Source: Bradyrhizobium sp. NP1
Lineage (GTDB): Bacteria > Pseudomonadota > Alphaproteobacteria > Rhizobiales > Xanthobacteraceae
Assembly (NCBI RefSeq): GCF_030378205.1
Contig: NZ_CP127385.1
Coordinates: forward strand, 682,001-746,000
Direction of reading: 5' to 3'
Length of the DNA: 64,000 nucleotides
Shown one piece after another: positions 9,142 to 16,967 of the stretch. The notes under the pieces are model-generated. The model was not told the DNA's origin. It saw only the letters and a program-made list of their open reading frames with translations, and ran no database searches. Position 1 is the first letter of the stretch; each line of letters starts with the position of its first letter. The translations under genes were made by a program, and so were the position numbers.

Positions 9142-9217
9142 CCAGTGTCCTTTGCTTTCCGAGGTTCGTGCAAGAGATCGCAGCGATGTATCACGAACTT
9201 CGGCAAGCGGGCATTGG
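9142..9217 (+). repeat. bulged palindromic repeat I
   Basis: 76-bp inverted repeat in the GST/monooxygenase divergent gap. Outer arms CCAGTGTCC/GGGCATTGG and inner arms GCTTTCCGAGGTTCGTG/CACGAACTTCGGCAAGC (15 of 17 paired) flank a 21-nt loop, with unpaired TTT in the left arm. It is more degenerate than the copies at 541 or 11885. The remaining sequence of the gap (9066-9365), which must contain the promoters of both flanking genes, shows no gene. Confidence 0.7.
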
Positions 9218-9365
9218 TGAGGGTTGACCTTCGCGCCGCCTGCGGGTGAATTAATGGTCGCGCACGATCCGAACGAGTGCCAGCGTTTTCCCGAGCGGAT
9301 CATGTTTCAAACAGGAATCGAACGCGCGACGGTGATCGCGCTTTTCGGATCGCCAGAAGGCCGCC

Positions 9366-10865
9366 ATGAACGTCACCGTCCGCAACGCTTCCACCCCGAC
9401 GACATCGGAACATTTCGACGTCCTGATCGTCGGCGCCGGCATTTCGGGCATCGGCAGCGCCTATCATCTGACGAAACAGCTTCCCGATATACGCTTCGTC
9501 ATCCTGGAGACGCAGGAAAGCTTTGGCGGCACCTGGGTGACCCACCGCTATCCCGGCATCCGCTCCGACAGCGACCTGCATACCTTCGGCTACAGCTTCA
9601 AGCCCTGGACCGGTCCGCCGATCGCGACTGCGGCCGAGATCCTCGCCTATATGGGCGAGGTGATCGAGGAGAACGACCTCGCCAGGCACATCCGCTATCA
9701 CCACCGCATTGTATCCGCGCGCTGGTCGAGCGAGAGCAATCGGTGGACCATCGAGGCGACCCGGCTCGACACCGGGGAGACGGTGATCCTCACCGCCAAT
9801 TTCTTCTGGATGTGCCAGGGCTATTACCGCCACACGGAGGGCTATACGCCGGAATGGCCGGGCATGAAGGATTTTGCCGGCCGCATCGTCCATCCGCAGA
9901 CCTGGCCCGACGATCTCGTCCTGAAGGACAAGAAGGTCGTGGTGATCGGCTCCGGCGCGACGGCGGCGACGCTGATCCCGAACATCGCCGACGACTGCGC
10001 CGAGGTCGTGATGCTGCAGCGCTCGCCGACCTATTTCAGGACCGGCCGCAATGCGATCGAGCTCGCCGAGCAGTTGCGCCAGCTTCAGGTCAACGAGGAA
10101 TGGATCCACGAGATCGTGCGGCGCAAGATCCTGTTCGAGCAGGACACGTTCACGCGCCGCTGCTTCGCCGAGCCGGAGAAGGTCAAGCAGGAGCTGCTCG
10201 GCGCGATCCGCGCGGAGCTGGGCGCCGACTATGACATCGACACACATTTCACGCCGAGCTACCGCCCGTGGCGCCAGCGCATCGCCTTCGTGCCGGACGC
10301 CGACCTGTTTCGTGCCATCAAGAGCGGCAGGGCCTCCGTCGTCACCGACGAGATCGAGCGCTTCACGAGCGGCGGAATCCTGCTGAAGTCAGGCAAGCAG
10401 CTCGACGCCGACATCATCGTCACCGCCACCGGCTTCAATCTCAATGTGCTCGGCGACATCGATTTCGTGATCGACGGCAAGCCGCTCGATTTCGCCGACA
10501 CCGTGACCTATCGCGGCATGATGTTCACGGGGATTCCGAACATGGCCTGGGTGTTCGGCTATTTCCGCGCAAGCTGGACGCTGCGCACCGACCTGGTCGC
10601 CGAATTCGTCTGCCGCCTGCTCGCCCACATGAAGCAGACCGGCGCCGGCCGCGTCGAGGTCGCGCTGCGACCGGAAGACCACAACATGCCACTGCTGTCC
10701 TGGATCGATCCGGACAATTTCAATCCGAATTATCTTATGCGCGAGATGCACCGCCTGCCTAGGCGCGGCGACAAGGCCGAGTGGCAGCACACCCAGGACT
10801 ATTGGGCGGAGAAGGACGAATTCCCCGCGATCGACCTCAACGACAAGGCGTTCGTCTACGGGTGA
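9366..10865 (+). CDS. flavin-containing monooxygenase, Baeyer-Villiger type
   Basis: 499-residue class B flavoprotein monooxygenase. The FAD Rossmann motif is VGAGISGIG at residues 22-30. The Baeyer-Villiger fingerprint FAGRIVHPQTWP (FxGxxxHxxxW) follows, and then the NADPH Rossmann motif VVVIGSGATAA. It is predicted to insert oxygen next to ketones, or to oxidise N or S atoms, using NADPH and O2. The length fits the short group lacking an N-terminal extension. It is a single gene. No dehydrogenase or esterase partner is adjacent, so the substrate is open. Confidence 0.92.
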   Translation: MNVTVRNASTPTTSEHFDVLIVGAGISGIGSAYHLTKQLPDIRFVILETQESFGGTWVTHRYPGIRSDSDLHTFGYSFKPWTGPPIATAAEILAYMGEVIEENDLARHIRYHHRIVSARWSSESNRWTIEATRLDTGETVILTANFFWMCQGYYRHTEGYTPEWPGMKDFAGRIVHPQTWPDDLVLKDKKVVVIGSGATAATLIPNIADDCAEVVMLQRSPTYFRTGRNAIELAEQLRQLQVNEEWIHEIVRRKILFEQDTFTRRCFAEPEKVKQELLGAIRAELGADYDIDTHFTPSYRPWRQRIAFVPDADLFRAIKSGRASVVTDEIERFTSGGILLKSGKQLDADIIVTATGFNLNVLGDIDFVIDGKPLDFADTVTYRGMMFTGIPNMAWVFGYFRASWTLRTDLVAEFVCRLLAHMKQTGAGRVEVALRPEDHNMPLLSWIDPDNFNPNYLMREMHRLPRRGDKAEWQHTQDYWAEKDEFPAIDLNDKAFVYG

Positions 10866-10871
10866 GGCCGG

Positions 10872-11699
10872 TCACTGCCGCTTCTGCCGCCGCGGCGGCG
10901 CGGATGCTGCTTCGCCCGGCGCGCCGAGCTTGGCGGCCATCTGGTTGGCGGCCTGGCTGACGTCGAGCAGGGTGCGCCGGCTCTCCTCCATCAACACGCC
11001 CGAGCGCTTGTTGAAGCTGTCGGCGAGCTCGCGGATCGTCTTCACCTTCTCGAACAATTCCTCACCCCGGCCGTCGGCCATGCCCGGCAGCACGTCGTCG
11101 ATCCGGTTGAAGACGCGGTCGATGCCGGCAAAGGCGTCGTCGGCCTTGGCGAAGATGCTGTCGATCGCCTCGCCCTTGCTCTTCAGCGAAGCCGTGTAGC
11201 TCTCGAAGGAAAGCATGGCGTCGCGGATCAGGGTGCCGTTGTTGACCAGGATGCGGTCGACATTGTGCAGGGAGTCGCGGATCGATTCGACATCCTGCAG
11301 GTTGGCGTTCAGCACCGGCACGCCGTCCTTATCGAGCGGCACCGGCGGGGCCGCCGGCGCGCCGCCCACCAGCGAGATCGCGGCGACCCCGGTCAGCCCC
11401 TGGAACTCGATGCCGGCCACCGTGTCCTTGCGGAGCGGCGCGGCATTGTCCAGCATCACCTCGGCGACGACCCTCTTTGGGCTCTCCAGCTTGATCGACC
11501 GGATTTCGCCGGCCTGGATGCCGTCGAAATTGACGGCGCCACCCTTGCGCAGGCCCAGCGCCGAGCCACCCTCGAACACGATGCGCAAGGGGCTGTGCTG
11601 CTGGGTGCCGCGGATCTTCTGGATCGTCAGCCAGCCGACGAAAACCACGGCGATCGCCGCGAGCGTCGTGGTTCCGATCATCACATTGCTGGCGCGCAT
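10872..11699 (-). CDS. MCE/MlaD family lipid-transport protein (orphan)
   Basis: 275-residue inner-membrane-anchored protein. One TM helix spans residues 7-25. One MCE domain follows (about 38-115) with FEGGSALGLRKGGAVNFDGIQAGEI and a central FQGLTGVAAISLVGG hydrophobic pore-loop segment. A long helical, probably coiled-coil region covers about 140-255, and the tail is basic (PPRRQKRQ). MCE proteins form hexameric rings or tunnels that move lipids between membranes with MlaE/MlaF-type ABC parts. Those partners are not in this window. It is flanked downstream by the FMO gene (6 bp, convergent) and upstream by doublet 2. Confidence 0.85.
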   Translation of the reverse strand: MRASNVMIGTTTLAAIAVVFVGWLTIQKIRGTQQHSPLRIVFEGGSALGLRKGGAVNFDGIQAGEIRSIKLESPKRVVAEVMLDNAAPLRKDTVAGIEFQGLTGVAAISLVGGAPAAPPVPLDKDGVPVLNANLQDVESIRDSLHNVDRILVNNGTLIRDAMLSFESYTASLKSKGEAIDSIFAKADDAFAGIDRVFNRIDDVLPGMADGRGEELFEKVKTIRELADSFNKRSGVLMEESRRTLLDVSQAANQMAAKLGAPGEAASAPPRRQKRQ

Positions 11700-11797
11700 C
11701 CTGATCCTTAAGTCATCCCCGGCATCGCGACGACGCGGCAGTGAATCCGGCCGCGCGAGGCGCGCGATTGTACGGCGAAAGCGCTTTAAGCGAAAGG

Positions 11798-11871
11798 CTA
11801 GTGTCCCGAATCCGATGTTCGCACGGTCTTGCGGCGGGCACTTTGCGAACTTCGGATTCGAAGGACACTAG
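11798..11871 (-). repeat. bulged palindromic repeat C (left half of doublet 2)
   Basis: 74-bp inverted repeat. Outer arms CTAGTGTCC/GGACACTAG and inner arms CGAATCCGATGTTCGCA/TGCGAACTTCGGATTCG (one mismatch) enclose a 20-nt loop, with unpaired AA in the right arm. The inner stem sequence differs from repeats A, B and D but is still self-complementary, showing compensatory change. Confidence 0.85.
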
Positions 11872-11884
11872 CAACCATATGATT

Positions 11885-11963
11885 CTAGTGTGGCTTTGGT
11901 TCAGAAGTCCGCATGAAGAATGCGTGGGCCAAAATGATGCGGACTTCTGAACCGCCACACTAG
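11885..11963 (+). repeat. bulged palindromic repeat D (right half of doublet 2)
   Basis: 79-bp inverted repeat. Outer arms CTAGTGTGGC/GCCACACTAG and inner arms GGTTCAGAAGTCCGCAT/ATGCGGACTTCTGAACC are perfectly paired, with a 22-nt loop and unpaired TTT in the left arm. It is 13 bp from repeat C. Its terminal CTAG provides the TAG stop codon (minus strand, 11960-11962) of the acyl-CoA synthetase gene. Confidence 0.88.
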
Positions 11964-14194
11964 TGCCCGGCTGCATGGCGGGCGGCCGTATTGTTGAGCA
12001 CGATCAGCGCGTCGACGGCGACACCGGTTTTGGCATTGATCAGGAACGGGTTGACGTCGATGGAAGCGATGCGGTTGCCGGCATCCGCGATCAGGTTGGA
12101 AAGGCCGACCAGCGCCTTGACCGCGGACGCCTCATGCAGCGGCGGCTTGCCGCGATAGCCTCCGATCTTCACGCCGGCCTTGGTGCGGCCGATCAGCTTC
12201 CTGGCTTCTGCCGCATCGAGCGGCGCGCCGGCCAGCGCAACATCCTTCATCAGCTCGATATCGACGCCGCCGGTGCCGAACAGCACCACCGGCCCCATCT
12301 CGGCGTCGAAGGAGGCGCCGACCACGAGCTCGAGATCGGCCTTGACCTGCTGCGCGATCAGGATGCCGTCGAGCTTCGGCTTGCCCTTCAGCTTCTTTAC
12401 CCGCGCGGTGATCGTCTCGAACGCCTTCTTCACGTCAGCGGGGGTGGTGAGGTTCAGCATCACACCGCCGATGTCGGATTTGTGCAGGATCTCGGCGCTG
12501 ACCACCTTGGCGACGACGGGAAAGCCGATTTGCTTCGCGATCCTGACAGCTTCCGCCGCCGTCTGCGCGATCGCCTCCTTCGAGATCGGGATGCCGTAGG
12601 CTTTCAAGAGCTTCTTGGAGGCGATCTCGTCCAGTGCGGCGCCGTTCGCCGACCTCAGCGCCCTTTCCAGCACGGCGCGCGCGGAAGGTTTCGAGCTCGA
12701 GACGATGTCGGGCACTTCCTTGGGCAGCGCCGCATAGTCGATCAGCGACTTGATGGCGCCCACCGCACGGTCCATGCCCTGCAGCACGGCGATGTGAGGC
12801 AGCGACTTGCGCAGGCTCTTGGTGAATTCGGTAAAGCCGATCGACATCGCGCTGATGTAGATCACGGGCTTGGCCGCCTTGCCGGCCATCTCGTTGACGA
12901 TGCGCAGGTTGCGCTCGCGCAGCTCGTGCGGCGCCTTCGGCAATTCAGCGTCGATGATGACGATATCGGTATCGGGATCGTCGATCATGATCTGGATCGA
13001 CTTCATGTAGACGGAGGGATCGACGACGGCGGCGAAGCCCGCATCAAGCGGATTGCCGACGATCGAGCCGGGCCCGAGCATTTTGGCGAGCTGCTCGCTC
13101 GCATGGCGGCTCAGCGGCGCGAAGTTCAGCCCGGCGGAATAGAAGGCGTCGATCAGAAGCCCGCGCTTGCCGCCGGACAGTGTGACGGCAGCGAGCCGGT
13201 TGCCCTTGGGCAGCGTGGCATGCACGAAGCATTCGGTGGTCTCGATCAGCTCGTCGAGGCCGCGCACCCGGATCACGCCCTCGCGCGTCGAGATCGCATC
13301 GAAGGTTTCGATCGATCCCGCAAGCGCGCCGGTATGCGCCATGGCGGCGGCGCGGCCGCCTTCGGAGGCGCCGAGCTTGAGCGCGATGATCGGCTTGCCG
13401 GCGGCGCGAGCGGCCTTGCAGGCGTCGCGGAACGCCTTGGTGTCGCGCACGCCTTCGAGATAGAGCACGATCACGCGGATGCTCGGATCGGCGGCGAAAT
13501 AGGTCATCAGGTCGGTGGTCTCGAGCCCGGCCTCGTTGCCTGTCGTCACCATGTAGCCGACGCCGACGCCACGATCCTCCAGCGCCTGGCGGATCGCCAT
13601 CACGATCGCGCCGGACTGGCCGGCGATGGCGACCGCGCCCGCTTCCATGGTGACGATGCGATCGTCGATATTGGTGAAGAGATTTTCGCCGGCGCTTAAG
13701 TTGCCGAGGCAGTTCGGACCGGTGACCGCGAGTCCGGTTTCGTGTATCGCGGCTTGCAGCTCGGCCGCGAGCCTCAGGCTTTCCTCATCCTGCAATTCGG
13801 AGAAACCCGACGTCACGATGGTCGCCGAGCGCGCGCCCGCCGCGGCCGCGTCGCGGATCACCTGCGCCGCAAAGCGCGCCGGCACCAGCACCAGCACGTG
13901 GTCGGGCTGTTCCGGCAGGCTGGCAAAATCCTTGTAGCAGGGCACGCCCCACACCGTGTCGCGCCTGGCGTTGATCGGATAGAGCCCGCCGGCATATTTG
14001 TACTTGATCAGGTTGTTCCAGATCCGCTCGGCATAGTTGCCCGGCTTGTCGGTGGCGCCGACCAGCACGATGTTGCGCGGATGCAGCATCGCGTGAACGC
14101 CCTTGATGGTGCGGCTCGCGTCCGATGGCGGCGACCATTTGGCCGGTGAAGCAGACGCAGCGACGGCACAGGCTTCGCTGACTTGGGCTTCCAT
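11960..14194 (-). CDS. acetate--CoA ligase (ADP-forming) family protein
   Basis: 744-residue NDP-forming acyl-CoA synthetase with fused alpha and beta parts. The order is a CoA-binding Rossmann domain (about 38-165, IVLVGATDKPGNYAERIWNN), a succinyl-CoA-ligase-like flavodoxin region with the phosphohistidine-type segment AMAHTGALAGS, and a C-terminal ATP-grasp domain (about 515-740, with FPVVAKVVSAEILHKSDIGG). It interconverts acyl-CoA + ADP + Pi with acid + CoA + ATP; the acyl group is unknown. The stop codon lies inside repeat D. A T-rich stretch (14213-14250) upstream of the ATG probably holds its promoter. Confidence 0.9.
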   Translation of the reverse strand: MEAQVSEACAVAASASPAKWSPPSDASRTIKGVHAMLHPRNIVLVGATDKPGNYAERIWNNLIKYKYAGGLYPINARRDTVWGVPCYKDFASLPEQPDHVLVLVPARFAAQVIRDAAAAGARSATIVTSGFSELQDEESLRLAAELQAAIHETGLAVTGPNCLGNLSAGENLFTNIDDRIVTMEAGAVAIAGQSGAIVMAIRQALEDRGVGVGYMVTTGNEAGLETTDLMTYFAADPSIRVIVLYLEGVRDTKAFRDACKAARAAGKPIIALKLGASEGGRAAAMAHTGALAGSIETFDAISTREGVIRVRGLDELIETTECFVHATLPKGNRLAAVTLSGGKRGLLIDAFYSAGLNFAPLSRHASEQLAKMLGPGSIVGNPLDAGFAAVVDPSVYMKSIQIMIDDPDTDIVIIDAELPKAPHELRERNLRIVNEMAGKAAKPVIYISAMSIGFTEFTKSLRKSLPHIAVLQGMDRAVGAIKSLIDYAALPKEVPDIVSSSKPSARAVLERALRSANGAALDEIASKKLLKAYGIPISKEAIAQTAAEAVRIAKQIGFPVVAKVVSAEILHKSDIGGVMLNLTTPADVKKAFETITARVKKLKGKPKLDGILIAQQVKADLELVVGASFDAEMGPVVLFGTGGVDIELMKDVALAGAPLDAAEARKLIGRTKAGVKIGGYRGKPPLHEASAVKALVGLSNLIADAGNRIASIDVNPFLINAKTGVAVDALIVLNNTAARHAAGH

Positions 14195-14342
14195 GGACGC
14201 ATCCTCACTCTGGTTTGTTTCTTTGCTTGTTCTTTGTGTTTGTTCTTTCCGCGCCGCGGCATATCGCGACGATGCGCGTCCCGCGACTTTTCCATTATGA
14301 GCAGTTGGCTGCGCCTGGCAACCGACGGCTTTCGCGGAGCGT

Positions 14343-15095
14343 CTATGCCCGCAAACCCGGACGCGCCGGCGAAGCGATGCCGGCGAGCAGCACCGCGAGG
14401 ATGCCGGTCAGGAAAATGCCGTCGAACGTGCCGGCGCCGCCGATCGAGGCGACGGGCGCACCGAGGCCGCCGATCTTGTCGAGATTGAGGAGATCGGCGC
14501 CGACAAGTGTTCCCATCGAGCCGCCGATATAGGCGAGCGGCGCGGCATATTCGCGCGACAGGATGAAGGCGAGAATGGCGGTCACCACGACCGGCGCGAG
14601 CACGGGGACCGCGATGCCGACGCCCCGCACCGGCGTCGCCATGGCATGGATGATCGCGGCGACCACCACGATCGCGATCGCGGCCTTCAGCCAAAGCTCG
14701 TAGCGCAGCACCAGATAAGTCGACATCAGTGTCGGGATCACGGCGCCGCCGACATTGACGGCAAGCACGGTGCCGGGCCATGCCGTCACCAGCGGCACCA
14801 CGTAGCGCATGCCGAAGAAATCAACGACCTCGCCGGACATCACCTGCTTGTCCGGCAGGACGGTGATTGGAATGTTGAAGTAGCTGCCGATCAGCGAGCC
14901 GAACAGCAGCAGCAGTGCCGCGCCAGGCCCGACGCCCAGCTTCATGTAGGCGTAGCGCAAAATGCGGAGCTGGATCAGGATGATCAGCCCGATGAAGACG
15001 AAGACGAGGAGGGAGAACAGTCCCGGCGTCAGCGGGAGGTAGTGAACCTGCGAATCCATGATCGTGCGCACTGTTTGGGCCGGCTTCGTGGCCAT
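14343..15095 (-). CDS. DUF1614 family membrane protein
   Basis: About 250 residues with seven or eight predicted TM helices. It ends with the conserved stretch ASIGGAGTFDGIFLTGILAVLLAG typical, as I recall it, of the uncharacterised DUF1614 family; no reaction is known. The start is uncertain: ATG 15095 (MATKPAQ) has a weak AGG six bases upstream, and ATG 15059 (MDSQVHYLP) is a good alternative just before the first TM helix. It is on the same strand as the CoA synthetase (148-bp gap), but joint function is not evident. Confidence 0.72.
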   Translation of the reverse strand: MATKPAQTVRTIMDSQVHYLPLTPGLFSLLVFVFIGLIILIQLRILRYAYMKLGVGPGAALLLLFGSLIGSYFNIPITVLPDKQVMSGEVVDFFGMRYVVPLVTAWPGTVLAVNVGGAVIPTLMSTYLVLRYELWLKAAIAIVVVAAIIHAMATPVRGVGIAVPVLAPVVVTAILAFILSREYAAPLAYIGGSMGTLVGADLLNLDKIGGLGAPVASIGGAGTFDGIFLTGILAVLLAGIASPARPGLRA

Positions 15096-15189
15096 CGAGT
15101 GCCTGGAATGTAAGGGCAAAGCGCAGGGAATGAAAGTGCAGGGCCGCGATTTGCCGCGACGATCCTTTCGTCACGACGACGGTGCATCG

Positions 15190-16158
15190 TTATCTGGGAA
15201 AGACAGCGAGAACGATCGGCATCCTCGCCATGGTGCCGTACGGCCAGGTGAGCAACTTGGCCCCGTTGTCGTCGGCCTGCAGTTCCCATTGGCCGGATGC
15301 TCGTCGCTCAAAGCCATTGAGCGAGATTCCCTGACAAGCCACCGGCCCGCCGTCGAGGTTGAGCGCCGAGGTCAGGTCGAGCGGCGCGTCGCGCAAGAAC
15401 TCGGCGAGGCGGCTCAGCGAAAAGAACGCGTCGGTCGTGGTCCCCAGCACGATCCATCCCGACTTGTCCTGGCCGACAAAGCTGCGGTTGGCGAGCCAGC
15501 GGCTCTTCGGAACGGGATGCCGCTCCGGATTTTTGGAGACGAGAAGCGGATACGACACCATCGCGTTGTCGGCGCCGGAAAGCGCGGAGCGCCAGTCTTC
15601 GTCCGCCAGATCGCGGATGCCGACCGAGTTCGCCGATGCGACGAAAGCCCCCGCCTTGGCGTCATATTTCTCGGGTCCGAGCCGCGTCCCGTTGCTCACC
15701 AGCGGCGTATCGGGCGTGCCCTGGCGCGAGTAGTAGCTTCCGTTGATGACGAGGGCGGCGCCAAGCGATGTCATCCACTGATCGAGGGTCTTGTTCTTTG
15801 CCGGGGCATTACGCACCTCGAATCGGAAGCTGGCCGGGTCGATACGCGCCAGCAGGATGCGGTCGACCTCACCGCTCTCAGCGAGAACCGGAAGCTCGGC
15901 CGTCTCGAAGCCGGGAGCGATCTGCCGCCATTCGAAGCGTCCGGGTCTGACGGGCGGAGCGCCTTGCAGCGCCAGCCGCATCGACGGCGAGATGCGTGCG
16001 TCATCGTTCTTGACGCTGATCCAATATGTCCCGCCATGCTTGACCAGGACGCCAAATCCACGTGGACCGGCGTAGACCCACAGGCCGCCGGCCGCGGTCA
16101 TGATAGCAATGATTGCGACGATCAGCGCAGCCCTCAAGATTCCTGGAACCCGCAACAA
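15190..16158 (-). CDS. phosphodiester glycosidase (NAGPA/DUF2233) domain protein
   Basis: 322-residue protein with one N-terminal TM helix or uncleaved signal (residues 8-30) and an exported NAGPA domain. Family hallmarks are ALVINGSYYSRQGTPDT and the terminal ALNLDGGPVACQ. The eukaryotic homologue removes GlcNAc from a phosphodiester; bacterial members are thought to act on glycan phosphodiesters in the envelope. The gene uses TTG at 16158, supported by GGAG eight bases upstream. It starts 30 bp after the sortase gene on the same strand, so it is probably part of the sortase operon. Confidence 0.82.
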   Translation of the reverse strand: MLRVPGILRAALIVAIIAIMTAAGGLWVYAGPRGFGVLVKHGGTYWISVKNDDARISPSMRLALQGAPPVRPGRFEWRQIAPGFETAELPVLAESGEVDRILLARIDPASFRFEVRNAPAKNKTLDQWMTSLGAALVINGSYYSRQGTPDTPLVSNGTRLGPEKYDAKAGAFVASANSVGIRDLADEDWRSALSGADNAMVSYPLLVSKNPERHPVPKSRWLANRSFVGQDKSGWIVLGTTTDAFFSLSRLAEFLRDAPLDLTSALNLDGGPVACQGISLNGFERRASGQWELQADDNGAKLLTWPYGTMARMPIVLAVFPR

Positions 16159-16188
16159 TGTGAGATCTCCGGTATGGGTAATGTTGGT

Positions 16189-16767
16189 TCAAGTTCGAGC
16201 AGCCGTCGCTCCGATCAGGGTCGCGTGCAGCAGATAGCGCTCCGGGCCCGAGGTCAGCGCGTCGAACGGCCAGCAGGTGGACAGGATCAGCTCATGGCCG
16301 CCGCCGGCCGGATCGATGCCGGATTTGTCGAAACGCACGACCGATGCCGCATCCGCGCGGTAACGGAACGTCCTGCCGTCGCTGCGCGTGACGTCGATCT
16401 CGTCGCCGATCGCGACGTCCTTCAGGAAACGGAAATGCGTGTCACGATGCGCGGAATAGACGGCGATGCCGCGTTCGCCGGCATCCGCCGTTCCCTCGAC
16501 ATGGCCGGGGCCGAAGGCGAGCGCCTGGCCGCTCGAGCCCGCAAGCACGATCGCGCTGGCGCCGATCCGCTTGACCTCGATCCGCGCCACCGGCCAGGTG
16601 TCGGCCCACGACCACGGCTTGGTCGGATGGCCGGTCGCAATCGTCTCTTCGAAGGCGTGTTCGAGCAGCACCTGCGCGAGCAGCGCCTTGGCATGGATAT
16701 AGGCGCCCTGGCCGAACAGGATGAGGCCGATGAGGCTGAGGAGAAGAGGGAGAGCCAAACGGGGCAT
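16189..16767 (-). CDS. class GN (proteobacterial) sortase
   Basis: 192-residue membrane-anchored transpeptidase. It has an N-terminal TM helix (residues 3-24) and then a sortase barrel with His107 in YSAHRDTHF, Cys165 in LSTCWPFDA and Arg177 in GPERYLLHA, the complete catalytic triad. The TCxPFDA form is the signature of the Gram-negative class GN family. It should cleave the LPKTA signal of the protein encoded just upstream. ATG 16767 has GAG ten bases upstream; ATG 16791 would add eight residues. The 200 bp between it and its substrate gene is unusually rich in hairpins. Confidence 0.92.
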   Translation of the reverse strand: MPRLALPLLLSLIGLILFGQGAYIHAKALLAQVLLEHAFEETIATGHPTKPWSWADTWPVARIEVKRIGASAIVLAGSSGQALAFGPGHVEGTADAGERGIAVYSAHRDTHFRFLKDVAIGDEIDVTRSDGRTFRYRADAASVVRFDKSGIDPAGGGHELILSTCWPFDALTSGPERYLLHATLIGATAART

Positions 16768-16820
16768 TGTGGTTCTCGATGACTTCGTCATTCCCGGGCA
16801 TTGTGTCGGTATCGAACAAT

Positions 16821-16924
16821 GCTGCGCAATTGCGCAGCTGTGGTCTGGTCCTTCGGACCATCACGGAAGGACGGTGAAGGAACGATCGCGCGCGCGGCAC
16901 TTGGGGGGCGATGGCCGCGCGCGC
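16821..16924. other. three successive inverted repeats between sortase and substrate genes
   Basis: A perfect 18-bp palindrome GCTGCGCAATTGCGCAGC (16821-16838) is followed by the hairpin TGGTCC-TTC-GGACCA (16846-16860) and an 11-bp GC-only stem GCGCGCGCGGC/GCCGCGCGCGC (16888-16898 with 16914-16924). On the minus strand they are met after the substrate stop codon and before the sortase start. They could stabilise the upstream transcript or partly terminate it, giving more substrate than sortase. No U-tract is seen. Confidence 0.6.
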
Positions 16925-16967
16925 TTTGTGAGGGAGGAGATGGGGGCGTCTCCTCCCTTCATCCGCG

